Below, piece by piece: positions 1-7,658 of a DNA stretch of 36,958 nucleotides. Within the stretch, counting starts at the first letter, position 1; every line of letters starts with the position of its first letter. Location: positions 1 through 36,958 of the forward strand of contig WFVT01000078.1 of the NCBI GenBank assembly GCA_015491485.1, read 5' to 3'. Under the pieces are notes generated by a model. That model was not told the DNA's origin and searched no databases. It saw nothing but the letters and a program-made list of their open reading frames with translations. The stretch is from Candidatus Zhuqueibacterota bacterium (lineage in GTDB: Bacteria; Zhuqueibacterota; Zhuqueibacteria; Zhuqueibacterales; Geothermadaptataceae). Made by a program: the position numbers and the translations under genes.

Positions 1-48
1 ATGTAACCCCCTGTTTCATTGGTACCTCCCGGATTTGATGAATCCATC

Positions 49-2553
49 TTACGGCTTTTTCCATGCCACAAAATTGGCCAGCATACGAAAGGCGCCGGGA
101 ACCAGCGCACGCAGTTGCCGGTACCAGACCAGCGACGTGTAAATGTACTCGCCCTTGCCGTAACGGGCGTACAGCAGACTAGTATCCAGCGGCTTCTCGC
201 CGGGATCGTGCATGCTGAGTAGTCGTTGGTACTGGGGAGCGACTTTCGCCGGAAAGTACAATCCGCGCTCCTGCACCCAATCGTCCCAATCGCTGGGCCC
301 GATTTTGTTGGGCACGTTGAGCAGCGGATGTTCCGGCAGCAGCACCGTGACGTCGGCGGTCTCATTGGTGACGCGCTGGCGGCCCAGCACCAGCGGATAG
401 GGCGCGAACACCGGATTGCCATACTCGGCATTCCATTCGAACACTTTGTGGTACATCACCACCAGCCGACCGCCGCGGTGGACCCAGTCCAGCAGCCGGT
501 CATTCACCGCCCGCAGATCCCGCCGCACCAGGTAGGCACGGATATCGATCAGGATCACATCGTACCGGTCGAGATCGCCCCAGAGCAGCCTTTCGCGGTC
601 CAGCCGTTCGGCGGCGATGCCGAGCTGCTGCAGCGCCTGCATGAGCGTCGGATCGTAGCTCTGCACCACACCCACGCGGACACCGGCCGGCACGGTCACA
701 TCGATCGCCCGCAGCCAGACCGGCTCTTCGGCCAGCATCTCCCCACCGGCCGCGGCCACCGCCCGCAGCCGCCAGCGCCGATCCCGCTCAAATGGCCCGT
801 TCTGTTGAAACCGCACCACCTGAAACGTCTCCTGCCGCATCAAATGAAACGGCTGTTGTTGCACCACCTTGCCGGTTTCATCCAGCAATTGCACGTGTCC
901 TTCGATCGCGCCGTTGCGGTTGTTGCGCACCACCACCGGCAGCTCCACCGGGGATGTGCGTGCCCGCGCCACGATGCGACGCGCCAGGTATGGCTCGAGC
1001 TGAATGACCGGCGCGACGGCCACCGGCGCCGGCAGACGAAACATCAGTTTGTGTCCCCGCCACTGCACCGTGGCCGCAGCAAAACAGTTCGGCTCGTGGC
1101 GAAAGGCCTGATATACATAGCTCGTTTCCGGTTCGGTAAAGCGCACCTCTGCCGGAATCGCGCACTGCACAGGGATACGCACGGTTTCCCCGGCCCGGAG
1201 CCGATGCACCTTTTTCTCGCGCAATTGCTGTGCATCGAGCTGGATTCTGGCCTGCGGATCGAACGCACCGGGAACATCCAGCGCGATTTCCGCCAGCGTG
1301 ATATCGCTTTTTCCGTGATTGGCCACGAAAATCTCGCTGCGCAGCGTATCTCCCGGCGCGACGCGGCGGTCGAGGTGATGCACGGCGATTTCCAGTCCGA
1401 GCGCCAGCCGCGCGATGCGCTGGCTCTGCTGCTGGAACCGGCGCAGGATCCGGCGAATTTCCGGATGTAGTTTCCGGTCGCCGGAAAGTAAGCCGTCACA
1501 AAGCTGCACCGCTTTGAGAGCGCGGGCGGCCACCTGTTCGCGATCCGCGGGCAGATTCCACGCCCACGCGGTAAAATCGCGGCGGATGTTCTGCAGCGCT
1601 TTGCCGGCCTCGCCCACACTGGCGAATGCATCGGCCAGCGGATCGGACAGCCCCTCGAACAGGCTGGTAGCGCCGGCGCCGATGCCGGCACCTTTGACGG
1701 CGGCAATCAGCTTGTAGCGAATGTTGCGCGACCAGGGCAAGATGGTGCGCGCAAATTTGTCGAAACCCTGGCTGCGGTGCTGCGCCATCGCGGTTTTGGC
1801 CAATTCGAGATAGGTCATGCCGAGGAACGGATCGAACTCGTGCACCTCGTATTCCACATCCACATCAGCGAGCTCGTCATTGCGCCCCAGCCGCTGAAAC
1901 AGCCGCAGCGGCTGCCACGGCCGCAGCCCATCCTGCAACTGGTCGGGGAAAGCATCCGGATCGGCGGCCAGCCGGAATGCGCGGCGGACAGCCCGGCCCA
2001 CGGCCTGGTGGTTGGAATGACCCGAGGTTTCATCGTGGTTGGTGATGATCACTTCCGGCCGCAGCCGGCGGATCATGCGCACCAGCCGGCGCTCCAGTTC
2101 TTCTTTGCCCCAACGCTCCCAGGTTTCCTGCACGTGTTTGGAATAGCCGAAATCCACGAAATTGAGATTGTAATATTCGCCGCCGGAGATGCGCTCCGCC
2201 GCCGCCATTTCGTGACTACGCACCACCGCCAGCTCGGTGTACAGCTCTGGCCCGATTTCGTTCTGTCCGCCCTCGCCGCGATTGCTGACCACCACCACAG
2301 TGCGGATGCCGAATTTGCGGCGGTAATAGGTGATGGAAAAAATGTCCTCATCATCGGGATGCGCCGCCACGCTCATGAGCGTGAAGCCGGTGGATGCATC
2401 CAGCAGCGCCTGATGCAGCCCCCGGTTGCCGCGCTGATCGGCGCGATATTGATGCAGGGTATCGGTGGGGAAACGGAATGAAAGTTGGGCGAATGAAGGG
2501 GACTGCATCCAACAATTCAATATAAGACTTATAATAATGAAGATTCTTTTCAC
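49..2553 (-). CDS. Secreted PIG-L/LmbE-family deacetylase with C-terminal ThuA-like domain
   Basis: The 834-residue product starts at GTG with AGGGAG about nine bases upstream and has a signal peptide (hydrophobic residues 4-22, ending SFAQ). The PIG-L domain follows: AHPDDE at residues 64-69 supplies the first metal ligands and catalytic Asp, and HDETSGHSNH at 173-182 supplies the distal His ligand. The family is zinc-dependent and removes N-acetyl groups from amino sugars or related substrates. The middle (about 400-600) looks like beta-sandwich modules (AGETVRIPV, VVRNNRNGAIEG). The last 200 residues (RVGVVQSYDPTLMQALQQLG, DRYDVILIDIRAY, GGRLVVMYHK) resemble a ThuA/class I glutamine amidotransferase-like fold. 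Export suggests action on periplasmic or extracellular glycans. It lies downstream of an ABC importer but 260 bases away, so shared transcription is doubtful. The substrate is unknown. Confidence 0.85.
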   Translation of the reverse strand: MKRIFIIISLILNCWMQSPSFAQLSFRFPTDTLHQYRADQRGNRGLHQALLDASTGFTLMSVAAHPDDEDIFSITYYRRKFGIRTVVVVSNRGEGGQNEIGPELYTELAVVRSHEMAAAERISGGEYYNLNFVDFGYSKHVQETWERWGKEELERRLVRMIRRLRPEVIITNHDETSGHSNHQAVGRAVRRAFRLAADPDAFPDQLQDGLRPWQPLRLFQRLGRNDELADVDVEYEVHEFDPFLGMTYLELAKTAMAQHRSQGFDKFARTILPWSRNIRYKLIAAVKGAGIGAGATSLFEGLSDPLADAFASVGEAGKALQNIRRDFTAWAWNLPADREQVAARALKAVQLCDGLLSGDRKLHPEIRRILRRFQQQSQRIARLALGLEIAVHHLDRRVAPGDTLRSEIFVANHGKSDITLAEIALDVPGAFDPQARIQLDAQQLREKKVHRLRAGETVRIPVQCAIPAEVRFTEPETSYVYQAFRHEPNCFAAATVQWRGHKLMFRLPAPVAVAPVIQLEPYLARRIVARARTSPVELPVVVRNNRNGAIEGHVQLLDETGKVVQQQPFHLMRQETFQVVRFQQNGPFERDRRWRLRAVAAAGGEMLAEEPVWLRAIDVTVPAGVRVGVVQSYDPTLMQALQQLGIAAERLDRERLLWGDLDRYDVILIDIRAYLVRRDLRAVNDRLLDWVHRGGRLVVMYHKVFEWNAEYGNPVFAPYPLVLGRQRVTNETADVTVLLPEHPLLNVPNKIGPSDWDDWVQERGLYFPAKVAPQYQRLLSMHDPGEKPLDTSLLYARYGKGEYIYTSLVWYRQLRALVPGAFRMLANFVAWKKP

Positions 2554-2600
2554 GGCTGATTCTCCCTGATTCCGAGCAACGTTCTGTCAATGGGATGTTT

Positions 2601-2682
2601 CATTCGGCCGTCAGGGACGGTCTCTACCCGGGGGGGTTCTTTGGCATGGGTAGAGGCGGTCCCTGACCGCCGATTTCGAATG
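2601..2682. repeat. Large imperfect GC-rich inverted repeat
   Basis: The left arm (2601-2629) begins CATTCG and runs through GTCAGGGACGG to CTCTACCC. The right arm (2648-2682) begins GGGTAGAGGCGG, continues CCCTGACCGCC and ends CGAATG. The arms pair over about 25-29 bases with few mismatches and a short bulge, around an 18-base loop containing a G run and CTTTGG. Neither side has a T tract, so it is not a standard intrinsic terminator. It sits between the ABC permease and the PIG-L gene and could be a REP-like dispersed element or a 3'-end stabilising hairpin. The rest of 2554-2812 holds no convincing gene. Confidence 0.7.
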
Positions 2683-2812
2683 ACCAGCTTTGCCGTAGGA
2701 TCGGCATCAAATCGATCCATTTTATCAAATATATCCCGGCTGTAGGGCACGGCCCTCCACCCAACAACGCTCCATCCTTGTCAATCCATGAGCATCCGTG
2801 GCTTGCATGTAA

Positions 2813-4477
2813 TTACTCCAACTCTCCCCATCGCGATGAAATGTAGGTGATGCCAAAAATCAAAATCGTCAAAAACATCCCGTAGGCGGCGGCGCTGCCG
2901 AGATTGAACAGCCGGATCTCGCTCAAAATCGCCACGGAGATGGGCCGGTTGCTGAAGGTGTACAGCAAAATACTCGAAACGAATTCGCCCAGCGACATCA
3001 CCAGCGCCAGCAGTCCGCCGGCGAGCAGTCCCGGACGAATGGCCGGTAAAATGACTTTCCGCCATACTCGCACGCCGCTTGCGCCGAGACTCCGCGCCGC
3101 CTCCTCCAGCGCCGGATCGAACCGTGTGAACGCCGCATGGCAGGCGCGGTACACCACCGGCAGATGACGGATGAAATACGCCAGCGGCAAAATCCAGAAC
3201 GTGCCCACCAGCACCTGCCCGAAAGTCAGCCAGCGCGGCTGATTGAACGCCACGATCAGCGCAATGGCGATCACCGTGCCCGGGATGGCCCACGGCAACA
3301 TCACCAGAATTTCGCTGAACGAGCCCCACCGCCAGCGGCCTCGCACGTTCCAGTAGGCCAGCGCCACCGCCAGCAGCACATTGCCCAGGGTCGCCAGCGT
3401 GGCCATCTTCAAACTGTTGATGACCGGCTCGGCCACATTCGGTTCGCGCAGCAGATTCCAGTAATTTTCCAGGGTGAAGGTGTCCGGCAATAGCTGACTG
3501 GTCCAGGTGCCGTTTTTGACAAACGACAGCAAGAATAGAGTGAGGTGCGGCAAAATGAGGATCAAGCCGGCGAGGGCGGCCAGCACGGCCGCTACGGCCC
3601 GTGCCCACGTTGAGCGGATCGGCCGCGGCGGCAGCGGCAAACCTTTTTGCGCCGCGCCCAGAAAGCGGCGCTCGCCGCGCAGCGCCAATCCAAGAAACAG
3701 CAGCGAGATGGCCGCCAGCATCACCGATTGCGTGATCGCCATCGACATGTTGCCCTGCAGCTTGCTGTTGTAAATTTCCACGGTGAGGATGCGGGTTTCG
3801 CCGGCAAAAATGAACGGCGCGCTGAACGACGCCATGCTGATCATGAACACCAGCACGGCCGCCGCGGAAAACGCCGGGCGGATTTGCGGGAAAATGACGC
3901 GGCGGAACACCATGCTTGACGATGCGCCCAGGCTGCGTGCGGCTTCGAGGGTGGCGCCGTCCAATCGCTTGAGCGCAGCCCGGATGAACAAGAAAAAGTA
4001 CACATAAAAGCTGTACGCATGCACCGCGATCACCGCCTGAATGCCGGAGAGGGAAAACGGCGGACGCTCGAGATGCAACACCGCCTGCAAGAGCCGCGGT
4101 AAGATGCCGCTCTCGCTCAGCAGAAACATGAACGCCACTACCCCCACCAGCGGCGGCAACACCACCGGCAAAATCGCGATGGTGCCAAGCAGATTTTTGA
4201 ACGGCAGCTCGAAACGCTCGAAAAGAAACGCCAGCGGCACGCCGATGAGCGCGGCGAACAGGGTGCTCAGCAGCGACACCCACACGCTGCCCCACAGCGC
4301 CTGCAGTGAGGTGCTGCGCCCGGCATCAAAAAAGACTAAATAATGCTGCAGCCCGAAACCGCCGTCCACGCGGAAACTCCGGGCGATGAGCTGCACGATC
4401 GGCACCAAAATGGTCGCCACCAGCACAGCGAGCAGGGCAATCTGCCAGAACGAGATTTTTCGGTGTAACCGGCTCAT
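2813..4477 (-). CDS. ABC transporter fused double permease, ferric iron type (FbpB/ThiP-like)
   Basis: This inner-membrane protein of about 554 residues contains two BPD_transp_1 permease halves in one chain, as in FbpB, AfuB and ThiP. Each half has about six membrane helices and one EAA loop that docks the ATPase: EAARSLGASSSMVFRRV in the first and EEAARSLGASGVRVWRKV in the second. The start at MSRLHRKISFWQ gives a short basic cytoplasmic N-terminus before helix one. An upstream in-frame ATG at 4540 adds 21 residues with no clear ribosome site. The gene is third after the lipoprotein and ATPase genes, separated from the ATPase by about 146 bases. Ferric iron is the likeliest cargo by family, but polyamine, thiamine or aminophosphonate importers share this build. 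Confidence 0.88.
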   Translation of the reverse strand: MSRLHRKISFWQIALLAVLVATILVPIVQLIARSFRVDGGFGLQHYLVFFDAGRSTSLQALWGSVWVSLLSTLFAALIGVPLAFLFERFELPFKNLLGTIAILPVVLPPLVGVVAFMFLLSESGILPRLLQAVLHLERPPFSLSGIQAVIAVHAYSFYVYFFLFIRAALKRLDGATLEAARSLGASSSMVFRRVIFPQIRPAFSAAAVLVFMISMASFSAPFIFAGETRILTVEIYNSKLQGNMSMAITQSVMLAAISLLFLGLALRGERRFLGAAQKGLPLPPRPIRSTWARAVAAVLAALAGLILILPHLTLFLLSFVKNGTWTSQLLPDTFTLENYWNLLREPNVAEPVINSLKMATLATLGNVLLAVALAYWNVRGRWRWGSFSEILVMLPWAIPGTVIAIALIVAFNQPRWLTFGQVLVGTFWILPLAYFIRHLPVVYRACHAAFTRFDPALEEAARSLGASGVRVWRKVILPAIRPGLLAGGLLALVMSLGEFVSSILLYTFSNRPISVAILSEIRLFNLGSAAAYGMFLTILIFGITYISSRWGELE

Positions 4478-4623
4478 ATTTGAGTTCTCAATCCACATTC
4501 GCGTACAGTAAATGCCTGGCTGAATGCCGATAAAGCGCATATCGGATGGAATCTCGAGATTTAGGGATTACAGCACTCCCCAATTTGCCGCATCTTTCGC
4601 CAATACCAGGAGCGGCGCTACAT

Positions 4624-5718
4624 TCACCTCCCGCCACTATCGATTCGGCAGCCATCTTCTGGATCGAAGATCGAAATCGCCTCAGACGGAATGGCGAACG
4701 GCACCCGATCTCCCGGCTTCAGCGGCGCCTGTCCGGCGCGCACCGGCCGAACGGCGCGGAATTCCAGCTCGCCCACTCGCAGCCGCACCTCTTCCATCGC
4801 TCCGTTGTACACCACATCCACCACGCGCGCCTGCGGCGCATCCGTCCCGGCTTCCCCGGCCAGCAGCACCTCATGCGGCCGGACCCCCAGCCGCAGCGAC
4901 GGTCCAATGTCCCCATCAGGTGCCGGCAACCGCAGGAACCAGCCGTCGGCGAGACGGACGGTGATTTCTCCGCCATCCCGCGACTGCACCGCAGCGGGAA
5001 CAAAATTCGCCTGCCCGAGAAACGCCATCACCCGTTCGCTGGCCGGCCGGGTGTACACTTCGTGCGGCGTGCCGATCTGCGCACATTCGCCATCAAAAAA
5101 AATCGCCAGCCTATCGCTCTGGGTCAGCGCTTCTTCCTGATCATGCGTGACGTAAAAGGTGGTGATGCCCAGTTTGCGCTGCAGCTCGCGCAATTGTTCC
5201 CGGGTTTCCACACGCAACCTGGCGTCGAGATTGCTGAGGGGCTCATCGAGCAGGAGGATTTTCGGCTCGATCACCAGCGCCCGCGCCAGCGCCACACGCT
5301 GCTGCTGGCCGCCGGAAAGCTGCGGCGCCGGCCGCTTTTCGAGTCCGGCCAGCCCGACCATCTCCAATGCACGCCGCACGCGCTGCAAAATCTCCTCGCT
5401 CTCCATGCCGCGGGCCTCCAGTCCGAAAGCCACATTTTCGCCGACGGTCATGTGCGGAAACAGCGCATAATTTTGAAACACCATGCCGATGTTGCGCTTT
5501 TGCGGCGGCCAATCGGTGATATCGGTGTCATCGAAAAAAATCCGGCCGTGGTCCGGAGTCTCGAACCCGGCGATGAGCCGCAGGGTGGTGGTTTTGCCGC
5601 AGCCGCTGGGACCGAGGATGCTGAAAAATTCGCCCTCCTCCACCTCGAGATCGATATCGCGGATCGCCTGCACCTCGCCGAAGCGTTTGCTCAACTGTCG
5701 CAATACCACTCTCGCCAT
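4624..5718 (-). CDS. ABC transporter ATP-binding protein, FbpC/PotA type
   Basis: This 364-residue ATPase of the CUT1/iron/polyamine family energises the permease encoded downstream. All core motifs are present: Walker A GPSGCGKTT (36-44), Q-loop in VFQNYALFPHM (80-90), signature LSGGQQQR (134-141), Walker B ILLLDEP (154-160) and the switch His in VTHDQ (190-194). The C-terminal third (about 235-360) is a TOBE-type regulatory domain, with beta strands such as LRLGVRPHEVLL and DRVPFAIPSEAISIF. The start ATG lies three bases after the stop of the lipoprotein gene, implying translational coupling. Family assignment is firm; cargo follows from the binding protein and is inferred. Confidence 0.92.
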   Translation of the reverse strand: MARVVLRQLSKRFGEVQAIRDIDLEVEEGEFFSILGPSGCGKTTTLRLIAGFETPDHGRIFFDDTDITDWPPQKRNIGMVFQNYALFPHMTVGENVAFGLEARGMESEEILQRVRRALEMVGLAGLEKRPAPQLSGGQQQRVALARALVIEPKILLLDEPLSNLDARLRVETREQLRELQRKLGITTFYVTHDQEEALTQSDRLAIFFDGECAQIGTPHEVYTRPASERVMAFLGQANFVPAAVQSRDGGEITVRLADGWFLRLPAPDGDIGPSLRLGVRPHEVLLAGEAGTDAPQARVVDVVYNGAMEEVRLRVGELEFRAVRPVRAGQAPLKPGDRVPFAIPSEAISIFDPEDGCRIDSGGR

Positions 5719-5721
5719 GCG

Positions 5722-6765
5722 TCAGCGTCCCCGACTACGGATGTGCTGGTTCCAGTATTCCATCCACTCGGTTTCTTTTTCAGCAAACAATTCCCAGTCG
5801 AGGGGAAGCACCTTGATCGGTGCGCGCATCCATTCGGGCAATTTTTCACGGGGGATGTCGCGGCGGGCCGGGATGCGGTAAAACTCGTGCGCCTGCCGGA
5901 TCAACGCTTCTTTCGAAGTGACGAACTCGTAAAACGCCTTCGCCAGCTCCGGCTGCTTCGCCCCCTTTACCAGCGCAATGCAGTCGGTAACCACCACGGT
6001 GCCGCTTCTGGGGATGATATAATCGAAGGGATAGTTGTACAAGCTACGTTGCAGCATGATGTCCGGCATGTTCCACAGGGTCACGTCGCCTTCGCCGCGG
6101 GCGAGCTTGAGATAAAGCATGGTGGGATCGGCGGCGTAACTGCGGGTGTTGGCATCCAATTGGCGCAGCCACTCGAAGCCGTCTTCCACGCGGCCGGTTT
6201 TCTGCATCTGGCGCAGAATCATGGCCACGAAAATCGCGCGCATGGTGCCGCTGGCCAGCGGCGACCGGATGACGACACGCCCCTTCCACTCCGGCTTGAG
6301 CAGGTCATCCCAGTCCTGCGGCGCTTGCTCGCGGCTGAGCTTCTCGCGGTTGAAGGCGATCACCTCGGGAGTGAGGAACGTGCCGTACCACATGTCCTCG
6401 GGATCGCGGTACATGGAATCCACCTGTTCGGCCCAGGTGGGGCGGTACGGCTGCAGCAGGCCTTCTTTTTTGGCGCGCATGAAAATCGGCGCGGGCGCCC
6501 CCCACCACAGGTCGGCCTGCGGATTGCCCTTTTCGCTGCGGATGCGGTCGAGCGCATCCTGAGAGCCCATATCCAGCCAGCGCACCTGCACCTGCGGATG
6601 GTCTTTTTCGAACAGATCGACAAAGGTCTGTACCAGTTCCTTGCCGTGGGTGGTGTAAATCACCATCGTCGGTTTCTTCTCTGCGCAGCCGAGCAGAACC
6701 AACAATCCCGCTCCAACAACGATAGGATAAATTTTGGCTTTAAAGGTGGAAAGCCCCGTCTGCAT
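5722..6765 (-). CDS. ABC transporter substrate-binding lipoprotein, ferric iron (FbpA/AfuA) type
   Basis: The 347-residue product has a lipoprotein signal: a basic N-terminus, hydrophobic run PIVVGAGLLVLLG and lipobox Cys27. The mature part is a type II periplasmic binding fold of the iron/thiamine/polyamine cluster: MVIYTTHGKELVQTFVDLF at the first strand, then DLWWGAPAPIF, AFNREKL, and FDYIIPRSGTVVVTDCIALV near residue 245-265. FbpA-type proteins bind ferric iron through tyrosines; several are present (for example in RSLYNYPFDY) but exact ligands cannot be fixed without alignment. It is the first gene of the importer operon and lies directly after the terminator of the upstream gene, so its promoter should lie in about 6770-6830. 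GGAG in the leader sits about six bases before the ATG. Confidence 0.86.
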   Translation of the reverse strand: MQTGLSTFKAKIYPIVVGAGLLVLLGCAEKKPTMVIYTTHGKELVQTFVDLFEKDHPQVQVRWLDMGSQDALDRIRSEKGNPQADLWWGAPAPIFMRAKKEGLLQPYRPTWAEQVDSMYRDPEDMWYGTFLTPEVIAFNREKLSREQAPQDWDDLLKPEWKGRVVIRSPLASGTMRAIFVAMILRQMQKTGRVEDGFEWLRQLDANTRSYAADPTMLYLKLARGEGDVTLWNMPDIMLQRSLYNYPFDYIIPRSGTVVVTDCIALVKGAKQPELAKAFYEFVTSKEALIRQAHEFYRIPARRDIPREKLPEWMRAPIKVLPLDWELFAEKETEWMEYWNQHIRSRGR

Positions 6766-6830
6766 TTGTCTCCGTCCTGTTATTTCCGTTTAATGCGGTC
6801 TGCATAACATAATCATCCGCAGGGAAATTT

Positions 6831-6872
6831 CGAAATAAAAAAAGCCGAGTAGGCTTAGGCTTACCCGGCTTT
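6831..6872 (-). terminator. Rho-independent terminator after the FnIII-like gene
   Basis: Read on the minus strand, AAAGCCGGGTAAGC, a four-base loop and GCCTACTCGGCTTT form a stem of about 14 pairs (6841-6872) with two weak pairs, followed by seven T residues. It begins 42 bases after the stop of the small secreted protein and separates it from the ABC importer. Confidence 0.85.
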
Positions 6873-6914
6873 AGAAATTGGTATCGTATTGGAAAATGGC
6901 ATTATTCGCCTGGG

Positions 6915-7307
6915 TCATGGATGCAAGTGCTGCGGAACGAACTCCGGTGAAATCAGGTCTTTTTCGTTTTGGGATTGATAAATCACCTTAATGCGATAAA
7001 CGGGGATTGCATCCTCCGTTAATTGATCGATATACTCGTACTTATGGCCCTCAAAATCGGCAAACGCCGGGACGAACGCCCGCGTTTCAAAGACTCCGTT
7101 CTGTGCTCGTCGCTGAATTTCAAATCCCAAAACGTTTTGTTCAAACTCGGTGCGCCAGGTCAGTAAAATGCCATCATCCCCAAAACGCCTGGCTTCCATC
7201 TGAATTTGTGGATAAACGCTCATGGCGCTGTCGTATTCGGTTTTAATGGAAACGGGCCAGGCTGTGAGAAAATACACGGAGGCGAGGAGAAAAATGGCTA
7301 CGCGCAT
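6915..7307 (-). CDS. Small secreted fibronectin type III-like protein
   Basis: A 130-residue product if started at MRVAIFLLASVYF, which has a strong GGGGAGG site six bases upstream; a longer frame exists upstream (to 7445) but lacks this support. Residues 1-18 form a signal peptide. Residues about 37-115 look like one FnIII-type beta sandwich: ILLTWRTEFEQNVLGFEIQRR (48-67) followed by YEYIDQLTEDAIPVYRIKVIYQ. This motif is common in FCB-group extracellular proteins, usually as one module just before a C-terminal sorting domain. Here it is the whole protein, with no sorting tail or enzyme domain. The gene has its own terminator and a leader of more than 100 bases. Function unknown; an adhesion or scaffold module is one possibility. 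Confidence 0.75.
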   Translation of the reverse strand: MRVAIFLLASVYFLTAWPVSIKTEYDSAMSVYPQIQMEARRFGDDGILLTWRTEFEQNVLGFEIQRRAQNGVFETRAFVPAFADFEGHKYEYIDQLTEDAIPVYRIKVIYQSQNEKDLISPEFVPQHLHP

Positions 7308-7658
7308 AAAACCTCCCCTCCTTTCGGAAGTGTGTTTGTATGAATTGGCATCAAAAAGACTGACTCCCATTCGCTGGGCAAATCCTGCAGTAGCCCGAGG
7401 TGAAATTTCGTAGTTAAATGGACACCTACCTTGATTGCAACCCAAGCATGAAATTTAAGATTTTTTAAATATGGCGCAAGGAATTTTTTGCCGATGATGT
7501 AAAAATTTATGGATGGAGAAATCGTGAGGCAAGGATACCGAGAAAGACTTCCTGCGCGTTACCTATGGATGGTTGTGGCCATAGCATCTCCTATTGCACA
7601 GATGGTTTATCCGTCATGGCGTTTTCACTGCCGGAAATGAATCACACCCTGGCAGCGA
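7308..7658 (-). promoter_or_regulatory. Intergenic leader of the FnIII-like gene, possibly structured
   Basis: No gene is convincing in this 351-base gap. On the minus strand a possible promoter is TTGCGC, 16 bases, TAAATT, close to the CCATATTTAAAAAATC tract around 7465-7480. The leader downstream can form small stems: GGTG/CACC extended by ATTT/AAAT, and CCCA-GCGAA-TGGG with a GNRA-like loop followed by AGTCAGTC. It ends in the strong ribosome site before 7307. I could not match it to a riboswitch class. The part nearest 7659 has no clear terminator for the phosphatase gene. Confidence 0.35.

Noticed and set aside
2781-4295. Minus-strand frame of 504 codons within the permease gene
   Set aside because: It is in another frame of the same strand; only the other frame gives membrane helices and EAA loops.
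4546-6807. Very long plus-strand open frame (753 codons) opposite the ABC transporter genes
   Set aside because: It is the antisense of the ATPase and binding-protein genes, whose motifs are unmistakable. The translation is His/Arg-rich with no family pattern; high GC makes long shadow frames common here.
7308-7445. Leader as a c-di-GMP (GEMM) or fluoride riboswitch
   Set aside because: Some short strings look similar (a GNRA-capped stem, TGATGCC), but the conserved order of the GEMM core (GGGCAAACC...ACGCAAAGCC) and the fluoride core is absent.
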